From positions 87,460,469-87,524,468 of the forward strand of contig JAQMRL010000003.1 of NCBI GenBank assembly GCA_035578175.1: a stretch of 64,000 nucleotides of DNA. Direction: 5' to 3'. The translations under genes and the position numbers were made by a program. The notes below the pieces were generated by a model. The model was not told the origin of the DNA, did no database searches, and saw only the letters and a list, made by a program, of their open reading frames with translations. Source of the DNA: Catonia carolina (Eukaryota; Arthropoda; Insecta; Hemiptera; Achilidae). Below, one piece after another: positions 12,708 through 24,009 of the stretch (position 1 is its first letter; every line of letters starts with the position of its first letter).

Positions 12708-13629
12708 GTCAGTCGTATCATTGAACGAATACTGCCAGCATGAGCCGCAGACTGATTGCTCTTTTACTATCAGTAATTCAGTTCAGGTTGCTGAACTAGA
12801 AAAGGAAGTTAACGAAAATATATTTCAGTGTTTTGTTTGCGACAAACAGTTTGAAAGTGAATTTTATTTGTTACGCCATTTTAAAGAACATGGTACTTTA
12901 AATACCGAAACGGATGAAAGAGAAAAAGATTGTAATGATAATGAGCCTAGCGATTGTACAAGTGTTGAACGTAGTGTTTTTAATATGAAAATTTCAAAAA
13001 TATTTACCTGTGAAGTGTGCCAAAAGAATTTCAGATTGAAAGACAGTTACGTAAGGCACGCGCGTATACATAATGACGAACGACCATTTTCATGCAATGA
13101 ATGCGGAAAATCTTTCAGAGATCGAGGTGGTCTCACACGGCATTTACGTGACGTGCATGATCGTATTAGAACAGTACCATGCGATTTGTGTAATAAAAAA
13201 TTTGCGAATCGAGCCACCCGTGATGATCATAGACGAACTCATACCGGAGAACGACCCTACGTATGTTCGACGTGCGGTAAAATGTTCAAATCAAAAGCAT
13301 CGTTGTATTTACATAATAAAACTCATGAAGATGTTCTGGAATTTATGTGCGTCGAATGCGGGAAACAGTTTCGGCGTCGTCATGAGTTAATGGTTCACAC
13401 ACGTTTAGCACATACCGGAGAGAAACTACATATTTGTGATAAATGTGGTAAAGCGTTCGGTGTACGTGGTGAACTTGTTAGACATTTTGTTATTCATCTC
13501 GATGACCGACCGTACTCTTGTTCATACTGCTTAGATAATAAGTCATTTAAACAGAAACGTTATTTAAAAAATCATATTAAACGGCATCATTCATCAGTCG
13601 TTGTTAATTTATCTGAAAATGTTTCTTGA
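12708..13629 (+). CDS. Alternative 3' terminal exon 1: eight-finger C2H2 cassette
   Basis: Starts after acceptor TTGTTTTCAG|G. The in-frame sequence has no ATG before the first finger (the frame opens SVVSLNEYCQ), so it needs an upstream exon. Eight C2H2 fingers run from about 12820 to 13600: one isolated N-terminal finger (CFVC...HFKEH), a ~35-residue spacer, then seven. The third core finger has the TGERP linker and the fifth TGEKL. The last finger is aberrant: between its cysteine pair and the conserved Phe are five residues (CSYCLDNKSF) instead of three. It keeps the QKRYLKNH helix found in the next cassette, its closest relative. Ends in TGA with AATAAA just downstream (about 13648). Predicted nuclear DNA-binding isoform; target unknown. 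Confidence 0.85.
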
Positions 13630-14570
13630 CGGTATTTAAAATTGTTAATAAATTTTATTACTTACTTAGTTAATTTTTTGTATCGAGGGTTGAAATGTAC
13701 ATAAGCCTTGGGTTGCGCTCGGGTAATGATATGGGGTAACATATTGTGACAATTATCGTTAAGGTCCATTTATCTGGGTAAATTAAATAATTAACAGACT
13801 ATCGTTTAAAATTACAAGTATTTATTACAGACTATAAATTCCGATTAATAATGTTACCTAAATCTACGAATAAATAACAATTGAATTACCCATTAACCCC
13901 ATTATCCGAAAATTTGGTTAGTCCAAACGCTATTGAAAAGGCTAGTAGCGGGCCGATTCTGCTCTTCTGCGGGAGGCCATCAAGTTATAGACAGACAGTA
14001 GGTACATCGATTGTCACAACAATAGACATGTGCTAACTTTTCATACGCTACATTTCTAACCATTTTATAGAAACTAACCCTGTTTATTAACTATTATTAT
14101 TTACTCTTACATCTTAAAATCTCAGTCCTACTAGAGAATTTTGGAACTAACATTTTCCTTTTAGATATTGTCACAATTTATAATGGTGAAGTAAGCCAGA
14201 CCTGATCAGAAATCAAACTTTGGTTTGTTGAACTCTGGCTTTAAAAGCCAGTTGTGCTGTTCACTGCACCAAATAGCCGGTCATTATTTACTTTCAGATC
14301 TAATATTTTGTGTAAAGATTATAAATGGTTGTAAAATTTTACTGGTTTAGTTGACAAAATTTATTGTCGGCTTATTTATTTGTATCGGGTTATTCAAAAT
14401 GTAATAAGTAATTTGGTGCTAAATTAAGGTCATATTTTGGAATATTTTACAAAAATTTATTGGTGTCGCAGTAAAATACATTTAAAATAAAAAAGTTTTA
14501 CACCTTGGTGAATCCATGTAACATAATGATTATGTATTGGATAATATACATCAAATCGATAGTTTTTTTT

Positions 14571-14611
14571 AAGTCTTTAAAATCATCAATTATTGATGAT
14601 TTTAAAGACTT
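14571..14611. repeat. Perfect 20-bp inverted repeat with 1-nt spacer
   Basis: Left arm AAGTCTTTAAAATCATCAAT (14571-14590), one T, then its exact reverse complement (14592-14611). It would extrude or fold as a tight hairpin. It sits 27 bp left of a SINE target duplication. Confidence 0.95.
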
Positions 14612-14646
14612 TCTTAAAAAATTCCTAAGTCAAAACGATTTTTTAG

Positions 14647-14649
<3 letters not shown>

Positions 14650-14683
<34 letters not shown>

Positions 14684-14843
14684 GTTTAACGTCCGACTGT
14701 TCTGCAATTACTGCTAATGCAGACGGTGAAGGGTGAAATGATATTTTGTAACGTATGAAAAAATGCCATGCCTGAATGGGATTCGAACCCAAGACCGCAT
14801 GATGAGAGGCGAGCACGTTACCAACTGCGCCAATGCGGCCGGC
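14650..14843 (-). mobile_element. tRNA-derived SINE with target-site duplication
   Basis: Read on the minus strand from 14843, it opens with a tRNA-like head containing an A box (TGGCGCAGTTGG) and a B box (GGGTTCGAATCCC). A unique body follows, then a poly-A tail, seen as T on the plus strand at about 14650-14681. It is flanked by a 12-bp direct repeat ATTTTTTAGAAT (14638-14649 and 14844-14855). The intact head, tail and duplication show L1-type retroposition and a fairly recent insertion. The head has extra bases and a poor acceptor stem, so it is not a functional tRNA gene. Confidence 0.9.
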
Positions 14844-15231
14844 ATTTTTTAGAATGAAATATAGTTGTCAGCTTCAAAAATGCACTACTATTAAGTTCTG
14901 GTAATACTTTGTAATAAATTTAATTATCTTTTGTAGCTAAATATTTTTTAGCAGTATTTCTTCATCATTTATTCTTAACAATCAACTCTGATTTTTTTCC
15001 TTTTCTTTTACTTAATTTATACATGTTTTGTGTAGTCTATTACTTTTGTTAATTCCTTCTTGGTAGAACTATTATTTCAAAAATATTATTTTTTTTTTTT
15101 TTTTTTTTTTTTTATATTTGGTGATTAAGTTGGGTACTTCTTTTAAATAGTGGACTTTGAATGATAGTAGTTCAGAAAATGAAGACAAGAACAACCAAGG
15201 GAAGTGTAACGCTGGATCATTTATTTTACAG

Positions 15232-16714
15232 GTCATCGCCTCTGACGAAAACAGGTTGTGAGAAGATATATGTTAGTGAAAAGTGGTGTGATTCAACAGA
15301 TACAGACGCTCAGACAGATTTAAATAATGAAAATGCTTTGTTTTGCATACATTGTGGTCGTTTATTCCGTTTGAAATGCGAGTTGGTAGAACATTTAGAA
15401 TCTGATCACAGTGAACTCAGAAAGATAATAGAATGTGAAGATTGTGAGGCTTATTTCTCTTCAGTAAATGAATTACAAGCTCATCTGAAAAACAATTTTC
15501 TTGAAAGTATTTATAATTTTTCCGCCAATAAACATTTTTGTTCTGTGTGCCTTAAATCGTACGTTAAAAAATGTGAGTTAGAATTACACGTCAAAGATGA
15601 ACATTTAACTTCAGGATTTTATTGTAGGAAATGCAACAAAAACTTTACCAGGTATGTTTGTTTCGAATTTCACAAGTTAAAACGGCATAAAGAACATGAA
15701 CAGGATTTTGAATGTACTAAGTGTTCTAAAACGTTTAATTCTTTGGTAGATTTAGAAAGACATTGTGGTGAAAATAATTGTGAAGATGAAAAACAAATGT
15801 TTTCATGTACTTTATGTGATCGTAAATTTACACGCAAAATTGATATGATGAAACATCGCTACCGAGCACATACGGAGGATGAATTGGCTAATGATCCTTT
15901 TGAAATGGCAATTAAAAAGACTAATTCACGTAAGCTTCAGTGTAACGACTGTGGGAAATTTTATGCTCGTAAAAGAGATCTATTAAAACATTATCAAAGA
16001 AAACATCTTGGTGAAGTGTTTGCAGGAACTAAAGTAAAAACAATTGATCATATGAGCGTTGAATTATTGAAAAAAGCAGAAATGGAAGTAAATGGCAGCA
16101 TAATTTATCATTGTAGTGTTTGTGGTAAGAATATTATTACTAAAAGAGGTTATATTCGACATGTTAGAATCCATACTGGAGAGCGACCTTTTACTTGTCA
16201 TATTTGTGGTAAACAATATCGTTCATCAACTGATCTGACGCGACATTTAAGATGTGTACATGATGGAATTAAAAACTACAGCTGTGATATCTGTGGGAAA
16301 TGTTTTGCTAATAAAAGCACTCGAAACGATCACAGAAGAATTCACACTGGAGAGCGGCCATATATCTGTGATGTTTGTGGTAAAGCTTTTTCCACTCCGA
16401 ACTCTATTTATGTCCACCGAAGAATCCACACTGATTATTTTCCTCATGAGTGTACTTCGTGTGATAAACGTTTTCGAAGGCGTCAACAGCTCATACATCA
16501 TGTTAGAACTCATACCGGCGAAAAACCTCATACCTGTGAGATTTGTGGCAAGAGTTTCGGTGTAAAGGATGAACTCTCAAGACATAGATTGACGCATTCC
16601 ACTGAAAAACCTTATGTATGTAATGAGTGTGGTCTTTGTTTTGGACAGAAACGTTACTTAAAAAATCATACTAAAACGCACCATAATGTTATATACTTAG
16701 ATATTCAGAATTAA
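15232..16714 (+). CDS. Alternative 3' terminal exon 2: double-length, about 14-finger C2H2 cassette
   Basis: Acceptor TTTATTTTACAG|G; after the joining Arg the protein reads SSPLTKTGCEK. It is the longest cassette (~493 codons). Seven extra N-terminal fingers (15340-16010), several irregular (one ends in NNF instead of His and one has a HC...C end), precede a standard seven-finger core (about 16110-16690). Core landmarks are CSVCGKN, CHICGKQ, CDICGKC...THTGERP, CDVCGKAF, TGEKP, and a last finger with QKRYLKNH. The core is clearly closest to cassette 1 (shared DDH/NDH.RR.HTGERP in the third core finger). An ATG at 15161 is in frame but upstream of the acceptor; use of it would mean an independent promoter. 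Stop is TAA; AATAAA occurs at 17263. Likely a nuclear DNA-binding isoform. Confidence 0.85.
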
Positions 16715-16734
16715 TTTTTTTCTTCTGTCACATG

Positions 16735-17065
16735 GGTAGGCAAACATGCCAGTTCCGGTCTGCACCAATTAGAAAATCTGATTGACTATCTCTTCCAAGG
16801 TATACCCACACCCTTATTTCCCTCAGGTCTGTACCTTAGTACTTCAAGAGGGATTCTTCCCGAGATCATGCGCTGAATATGATCCGTCCATCTGCTTTAC
16901 TCACATTGCTTGGTTCCCCAGCTCTGCTTGAATATTCATTACAAAGCCTGTGTAATCTGGAGCAACTTTTAACAGACCGAAGGAATTTCATTTCTCCTTT
17001 GTGCAGTTTGCTTTCCTCTATTGAACCTATAGGCTAGATTTCACTTCCATAAAACAATATGGAAA
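16735..17065 (-). mobile_element. Antisense LINE 3' relic
   Basis: Shares blocks with 6250-6740, including GGATTCTTCC and GAAGGAATTTCATTTCT, and ends near GATTTCACTTCCATAAAAC. Read on the minus strand it resembles the region just after reverse transcriptase in insect LINEs. It lies 20 bp after the stop codon of cassette 2, so part of the 3' UTR of that isoform may be transposon-derived. Confidence 0.45.
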
Positions 17066-18449
17066 CAGCCGACATTGTACAAACTGAACTCTGTATCGTT
17101 TTTACCTTTTGTGTACTTATTTTGTCAGTGTTTGTTCGTTTTGATTTATTTATGCATTAATTAAAATGGGGTTTTTGACATGATCCATTATGATATAAAA
17201 TTAAACTATCATTTTTGAATTTATATAATTTTACTCAATTAATATAGTTTGACTGTAGGCTGAATAAAGTGAATATTTTACATGATATAAGTAGAGCTTT
17301 TAATTTGGTACGAATATAATAAGATGTACAATGAGATTCTCAAGTGCAGAGGTTAAGACAATAGAAAACACTTTAAAATATTTAACAACACAGTGCTTAG
17401 AAACATCGAATAAACCAAATGTTTATAAATGGCAATTCTACATGACGGACTGTTTGGACGTATCCATGTTGTACTAGATTGTCATACTTCTAGCAACTTG
17501 CAAACGTACTGATTCCTGAATATCAATGTCCAACAACGGGTTAAATAGAAAATTTAAATTCTATTTAAGTCACTGTTGTCTTAAATAAATATCAAGCTAA
17601 ATTCAACTATGTACAATTTTTGTGGAATCGTATAGAATTTTATATAAATTTTTTAATTACCTGGTTGGGAATTGAACCAAGGATTTTAATTTGGTGCCAC
17701 TTTACACAAGTAACTGAAAGACTGATTAAATGTATGAATACTGTTGCTGTATTATTAATTGTCAGAAAATTGACTTCTAGTTATATGCATTTATTTTTGT
17801 CAAAACATTTTTTTATGAATAATTACAAGAAACGGGTCACGTTTTTTTTTTTAATTGTATTAAATTTTTGTATAGAAATGTAGTATTTGTATCTTTGTAT
17901 AATTCTTTTTAAAGCAGAAAAATTTAATACTTTTATTTCATACATTTTGTTTTTATATTTTTGTATATTGTAATAAACGGAAAATTATTTTAAGATAACT
18001 CTATTATCTTTGTATTTTATTTTATAATCATTAGTGTACAACAAATTATTTCCCGTAATTTATGAATAGAAAATTGTGAATAAAGTGTGCTTCAAAATAC
18101 TACTAAACTAACCAGATGTGTTTCCAAACCAAACTATTTCTACTCTTGATTATTACTGGAATAAGAAATAAATATTTATGTTTTTTTCACTCATTGATGA
18201 ATGAAATTAGTATTTTGTTCATATTTTCTGTTCATTTACACAAGTACTTTAGAGCTTATTAACAAAGTTTCCAGGATAATTTTTTATAATCTTAGCTTGA
18301 AATTTTAGACACTTCAAAATTAAAAATATTTCCCTTTATTGGTAAGTTGAAAATAATCATATAGCAAAATTATGTACGAGCGGAGTGTTCTGCTGCTCTG
18401 TGATGCACACCCTGGCAAATTTTTGTTCGTTTTTGTTTGAACTTTTATT

Positions 18450-19530
18450 TTCTCTTGCCCTATATGAATATATAGGGAAGGAAAGTATCAATGTTTTGAA
18501 ATAAAGAATTTTCACCGGATATACACGTTTTCAGAACCACTGAACCCAAAAACATGTTTTTAGCGATTTGTGTCTGTCTGTGTGTGTGGGTGGGCGTGCG
18601 TGCGAACAAAATATCTCAAGAACGGAATATTGTATGAAAATGAAACTTGGAACTTAAATTAAATATTACTAGAGGACCCAACACGAACCTTTCCATCAAA
18701 TTCAGTCAGCCAGAAGTAGTAGTTTATTCGTGCAATTTTTTCATTTTTGTGTGATTTTCTCAAAAGCGGTTCCTATGATTTTTTAAAAAATCGGCTCATT
18801 TACTGTATTATTTATGCTCTACAATATATTGGTGAGTGTCATGTCTGCTGAAATTCTTGGTGCTTTCATAGAAAAAAATATATATTTTTCTAAAGATTTG
18901 GCCTTAATATGCATTTTTTTGTTCTGAGGTTAGTTTAGTGGCAAGTAGTGATTTTCTATTTTTTTCTTCATGAAAATCTGTAAAATATGAGGTCGTTTTA
19001 GATTACAGCCTTAGTATGCATTTTACGACAAAAATGTATATATATCAAGTTACAGGAAATCAAAAAAATTTACAACTTTTATTTCATGCTTTTTCTTCTA
19101 CAGAGCTTTGTATAGCCTCAATCAGTGATTTTCTGTGTTTTGCTCATCAAAATAAGAAAAAATTGGATTGTTTAAGGTTTCATGCCTTAGTATGCATTTT
19201 ATGACATATTTTAAAAGTTTATATAATCAAAGTCATCGGAAATTTAAAAAACCTACAAATTTTATTTAAAGTATTCTTCTCTACAGAGCCTAGTTTAGGG
19301 GCAATTACTGACTTTCTGTATAAGTTCTACAGAGGTTGATTTTCATTTTACATTGTTGACTAGTTCAAAAGTGGAACCTCTTTAAATTTATACTCTCCTG
19401 GTGTACGTGGAACCAAAAAACTGATGGCAATGTATTTATGATTCACCATAGGTTATATGTTGCATTCTTTACGTGGGCTAGAGAAAGTTGTGTCAGAATT
19501 ACACACCAGATTTTTCAGCTCTGAAAATCA
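18450..19530 (+). repeat. Interspersed repeat family C, long copy
   Basis: Opens CTCTTGCCCTATATG...ATAGGGAAGGAAAGTAT and closes GAGAAAGTTGTGTCAGAATT...ACACCAGATTTTT. Matches 59098-60170 over its length. Inside are three or more diverged ~200-bp subrepeats built on TTAGTATGCATTTTA...GTATATA and TCTACAGAGCCTAGTTTAG. Element class unknown. Confidence 0.8.
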
Positions 19531-19859
19531 TGGTAATGGTTATAATGTTCTTACCAAGGTTTTCTCATAATTTACCTTTGTTCTTCAAGGTGAATGTTTA
19601 AATATTCCTTGTACTAGCTATGCATTAGCTTACTTTCTCTTTTTGGTACCTGTAATTAATGGTTTGTTGCTTATAAAAATGTATATATTAATAAGTATTT
19701 TTTTCATGAAGGTTTGAATCCATTCGTTGGGATTTAATTCGGGGTGAAATAAAAAAGTAATTAATTTAAGTTTCTAATCCGGCTATGCAAATCGGATGAA
19801 AATTTTGCATTAAAAAGATAATAAGGTGGTTTTTCTATCACAGAAATATTTGATTTCAG

Positions 19860-20607
19860 GGCACATCGATCATTCATAAAGCCCGAACCAATTAATTACG
19901 ATCAAGAACTTGAAGCGAGTCTGAAACAATCTTTGAACGTTGAAGACAAAAGAATTGATTCTAGTGATGAATCTGCTCATTCTATGACGACATTTCCATT
20001 TAATACAGATGAAACAGAACTATATGAGTGTAATGATTGTGGAAAAAGTTTTACAAAAAGGAAGTGCATATTAGATCACGTAAAAGTTCACAGTAACCGT
20101 GCGTTCATATGTCACATTTGTGGTAAATCATTTCCTCGGAAATCCAGTTTAGTTTATCATGTGAAACATTTTCATGGTGGAGTGAAAGAGCACGGGTGTG
20201 AAATTTGTGGTCGTAAATTTTCTCAGAAGCATTTTCTGCGTAGTCACATGCGGATTCACACGGGCGAAAGACCGTTCATTTGTGAAGTGTGCGGGAAAAC
20301 TTTTAAAACTTCTGCTGCGTTGTACATTCACAGTCGGGTTCACACAAACAATTATCCGTTTTCATGTAATGTTTGCAACCTTAAGTTCAGTTCAAAATTT
20401 CATCTCGATCGTCATTTTGTAGTGCATACCGATGAAAGGAGGTATTCTTGTGATATTTGTGATAAACAGTTCAGATTTTTGCGAGGTTTAAAACGACATA
20501 AGGAAATTCATAATGATGGTTTTCCATATCCTTGCTCCCTATGTTCTGCTGCTTTCAAAGTGGAAAGATATTTAAAATATCATATGAAAACAAAGCATGT
20601 AGAATAA
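19860..20607 (+). CDS. Alternative 3' terminal exon 3: seven-finger C2H2 cassette
   Basis: Acceptor ATTTGATTTCAG|G. The exon is open from there (RAHRSFIKPEPINYDQ...) but offers no ATG before the fingers except one about 40 codons in (MTTFPFN), so splicing from an upstream exon is required. Seven fingers span about 20025-20605: CNDCGKSF, CHICGKSF (H-X4-H, ending HFHGG), CEICGRKF followed by HTGERP, CEVCGKTF, CNVCNLKF, CDICDKQF, and CSLCSAAF with FKVERYL, where other cassettes have FKVKRYL. It has a short, non-basic N-terminal linker, unlike the Lys-rich linkers of later cassettes. A broken paralogue lies at 24010-24597. Nuclear DNA-binding role is inferred from the fingers. Confidence 0.86.
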
Positions 20608-20827
20608 TAGTTGGTTGTATTATTAACTAGTTTCTTGTCTCAGCTTCAGCTGAGTATAATTTTGCTTTATTTCAATAATTTATAAATTAGGGTTATATGT
20701 CTAATCAAAAATAATATTTTCTGATTAGAAAAATGTGATATGTAAATATACATCTTATTAATCCTATACAGGTATTTTTAACAGCCGTACTTTATTGATA
20801 ATCAAAATATGTATTATTTTTTTTAAA

Positions 20828-21605
20828 TAACCAGTAATACGGTAAACAGTAAACACTTACCAATTATAGCACTTTCGTGCATAAAAAGCACATCTTCATT
20901 AATTTTTTATATTTAAAATTTAAACATCCTACTTCCACCATGGTAGATAAGGATTCAAGATAAGGAATCCTTATCTAGCATGGTTGAAGTAGGATGCTTT
21001 AAAATTTAAATAATATAAAAAATTAATGAAGATTTGCATTTTATGCATAAAAGCACTATAATTTTTTATTTATTTATTTACAATATATTTATTTAAATTT
21101 AAAAATAATAAAATAACTTAATTTTATTTGAAATAATATTACTGTACATCCTTTAGCTAGCTTTTTTAATAAAAAAAATTTTACAATTTGAAATTTTTTA
21201 AATGTTATTTTATAAAGTATCATGTAGGATCAGATGACCTTTACGCAGGAGATCATCATGTAAGATCAGATAGATGATCTTCTAGATATTCTCCCATCTT
21301 CTTAAAAAACATATATGAATTTAATAGCAAATTATTAATATAATACTTACTTAAATATTATATTTACATAGGTATTTAGAAGTACATATAATAAAACGAA
21401 AGAAAAAGAAATAAACTGTCTTTTTTCTGTAACAAAAGAATAAATCTACTAACAAGCTGTAACATAACAGTATAAAAATTAAAACTACAAACAAAATGTA
21501 CAAAAACAATTTTAATATTAAAAATACTGCATGTTTTCTCAGTTGTATTTTTAATTAACTAATTGGTAAGTGTTACTGTTTACCGTATTACTGGTGGTTT
21601 TAAAA
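20828..21605. mobile_element. Foldback MITE with nested AT-rich insert
   Basis: The outer ends are inverted: ACCAGTAATACGGTAAACAG at about 20830 and its complement CTGTTTACCGTATTACTGGT near 21575-21597. A second inverted pair lies around TAGATAAGGATTC / GGAATCCTTATCTA (20943-20978) with matching flanks CATCCTACTTCCACCATGG / TTGAAGTAGGATG. The same arms occur at 57837-58170. No coding capacity seen, so presumably mobilised in trans. Confidence 0.7.
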
Positions 21606-21639
21606 AAATAATACATATTTTGATTACAAATATACATAT

Positions 21640-22400
21640 ACTTGGACACAGAGTTTAAGCCATTTACCTTGTCCGGAACTTAATAAACAAAATATTGGTT
21701 TAAGGGGTGACCACTGTATTTAAAAGCCTTACAGGTACATTTCTGTATTCGTTAAGGAGTAATTTTTTTAGGTACACTATTAGGTAACATCTCCACTGAT
21801 TTTCAGCCATCTAGCTCATCTAACTGAGTAAATTAAAAATATTGATTTGAAGGTTGAATATCCTTTTCAATCTTCAAATCAATATTTTTAGAATATCCTT
21901 TTAAAATAAAATTAATAAATTTGAATATCCTTGATAAATATTGGATTAAGGGTTGGATACCATTCTTAACCTTTTAGGGGTACATTTTGGAAATGATTAA
22001 GGGGTAATTTTTGTAGTTAAACTAAGTAACATCTCCACTGAGTTTCAATATTTTTTTGAATATCCTTTTCAACCTCTTAACGGGTAAATTTTTTTAATCG
22101 TTGAAATGAAATGTAATTTTTCTAGCCTCACTATAAATAACATCTTCACCAAGTGTCAGCCGTCTAACTCGTCTGGAACTTGGTAAATAAATAATATTGG
22201 GTTAAGGGTTGAACACCATTCTCAACCTTTAAGGGTACATTTTGGAAATTATTAAGGGGTAATTTTTGTTGTTGAACTAAGTAACATCTTCACTGAGTTT
22301 CAGCCATCTAGCTTGTCCGGAACTGAGTCAATGGAAAAAATCAGTTTAAGGGTTGGACACCCTTTTCTATTTACCTAAAAGGGAATATTCCCTCCAAATT
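21640..22400. repeat. Degenerate ~110-bp tandem repeats
   Basis: About five diverged units each contain TTTCAGCCATCTAGC..GTC, CGGAACT.A.TAA, ATTGG.TTAAGGGTT and a C-rich CACC.TT..CAACC segment (for example near 21780-21960, 22030-22090, 22140-22230, 22270-22370). An inverted repeat, AATATTGATTTGAAG versus CTTCAAATCAATATT, lies at about 21837-21889. No gene seen. Confidence 0.6.
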
Positions 22401-22789
22401 TCAGCTTTCTAGCTGTTTTACAAGTAGGAGAATTAGTGATTAGTGAGTCCAATCAGTATGTGATTGTTTTCTCATTTATATTAACAGATATCTCAACTAT
22501 ACTAGGAACCTATCTTACATTATTAGAACAAACTAAATTTATTTTTTAAACAAAGGATCAGTATTCTCGCACTTTTTTTTAAATCATTTTAAAAAGTATT
22601 AACTAAAGATTAATTGGTATAGCTAAGTTAAGCTTTACAGGATGGCGTAAAAACAGCACATGGATTCAATGTGCAATAGTAGAGTTGAAAGGGGGGGAGT
22701 TGAAATTCACATTATTTTAGAAATAGTAATTCAGTTATTACTGTGAAAGGACTTTTATGTAAATGGTTCAATGTTGTGCATGATAGATA

Positions 22790-23330
22790 AAAACATTCCT
22801 GATCGTAACTCAATACATACGTCGATGGGATACATTTTTTTGAACAACTGAAACCAAAAACCTCTCTTTAGTGCTCTCTTAGTACAAAGACAGTTTGGTG
22901 TGGCATTTATAAAATTAGGATCGTGGTCAGTACTACAACTTCATGATTTACACATCAACATTGAAAAAAAAAATTTGGTTCCAACTACATAGAGCCACAT
23001 GTACAGGATGTATGTTGTTAAACAATTGTTTCCTCCATCAGTCATCTCACATTTCAGTGATATCCCCCCCCCCCAAGATCATCTGATTTGTCTTGTTTGC
23101 AACTTTTTTCCGGTTTCCTTAAATGGAAAGTGTAAGCTTACAAACCTTGTTCAATAAATGAGCTGGAGGTCATTCCTGAAGGAATAGCAGCCATCTCTGA
23201 AGAATATTAAGTTAAAGAAATGGCAAACATTAAGTGAAGACTTTTAATGTGCTTTAAGAAAAAGGATGTCATCTTTTTAATGATTTATGGTACTTAAAAA
23301 AAACCTATCAAAACTGGATTTATTACAGAT
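22790..23330 (+). mobile_element. Relic of a DDE (Tc1/mariner-like) transposase gene
   Basis: Readable fragments in broken frames include PRSSDLSCLQLFSGFLKWKV (near 23070-23140), like the 'PRSPDL.P.DFFLWGYLK..V' block of insect Tc1/mariner-type transposases, followed by text like LEVIPEGIAAISEE (23165-23205). Stops interrupt all frames. Ends not determined. Confidence 0.5.
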
Positions 23331-23360
23331 TTTAATGACATCAATAATTAAAATCTTTGT

Positions 23361-23758
23361 GTTGGTTAGGTCATCAGCCGAAAGGCTGGTTTGAACCTGT
23401 AGAGGTTTTACTAAGTAAAGCAGCAAGGAGGGAGGTGGTTTACCATGCCTTCCTCACTGAGTGGAAAAGTATGCTCATCAGCATACCGGGCCCTCTGAAC
23501 AGCACATATTTTCTACTTGCAAATGACACCTTCACTTCATTCACCACAGGGTCTGGCTGTATAATGAAATTCATTACTTTCAGAGGAGATAACTCTGATT
23601 AGTGTCTTTTACACCTCTACCTCTTCTGTTCTTAAATGATTCAGTCTCATTTAATTGGCTGACCATGTGATAAGAAACAAAACTATTTATTTTAGCCCTG
23701 CAATGAACAGATTGAGTGTAAATAATTTGACACTCCACCTGTTTGTTATGGGCAGAAT
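23361..23758 (+). repeat. Interspersed repeat family B, copy 2
   Basis: GTCATCAGCCGAAAGGCTGG... through GAGGAGATAACTCTGATTAG... to CCACCTGTTTGTTATGGGCA. About 400 bp, close in sequence to the copies at 40981 and 53822. Confidence 0.88.
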
Positions 23759-24009
23759 TAAAATTATGTTAACAATCCTAAGAAGTTTGTATCCATAAAA
23801 AACCATGCATCTTTTTCCACCACCTTGTACTACAAGGTAAAAGTACTACATTAATGTAAGTAAATTTTTGTTGAGTAGATTTTTTTTACTTTTGTTTAGT
23901 TTGGTGAAAAGATAATTAATTTTCTGTAGTTTGTTTGTTACCTAGTATTATTTTAAAGTACCTACGTTTGAAAAATTTCATTTTAATTATCAAAAAAAAT
24001 CCCTATCAT

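Larger units (their letters stand above)
13630..15231. other. Spacer between cassettes 1 and 2
   Basis: Non-coding. It contains a perfect 20-bp palindrome (14571-14611), a tRNA-derived SINE (14650-14843) and a long T-run at 15091-15112. The end supplies the branch/pyrimidine region for the acceptor at 15231. The in-frame ATG at 15161 lies upstream of the acceptor and is probably intronic. Confidence 0.5.
16715..19859. other. Spacer between cassettes 2 and 3
   Basis: Non-coding. It begins with an antisense LINE relic (16735-17065), then AT-rich sequence, then a family-C repeat copy (18450-19530). The 17620-17883 frame shows no domain and is treated as chance. Confidence 0.5.

Noticed and set aside
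14763..14843. Functional tRNA gene on the minus strand
   Set aside because: A and B boxes are good, but the cloverleaf is poor and it is the head of a SINE with a poly-A tail and target duplication.
16247..16565. Frames on either strand within cassette 2, and similar ones at 13073, 20149, 47824-48476, 53269 and 56778-57182
   Set aside because: They are out-of-frame shadows of zinc-finger coding sequence.
21640..22400. CRISPR-like array
   Set aside because: Units are long, diverged and without regular spacers; the genome is eukaryotic.
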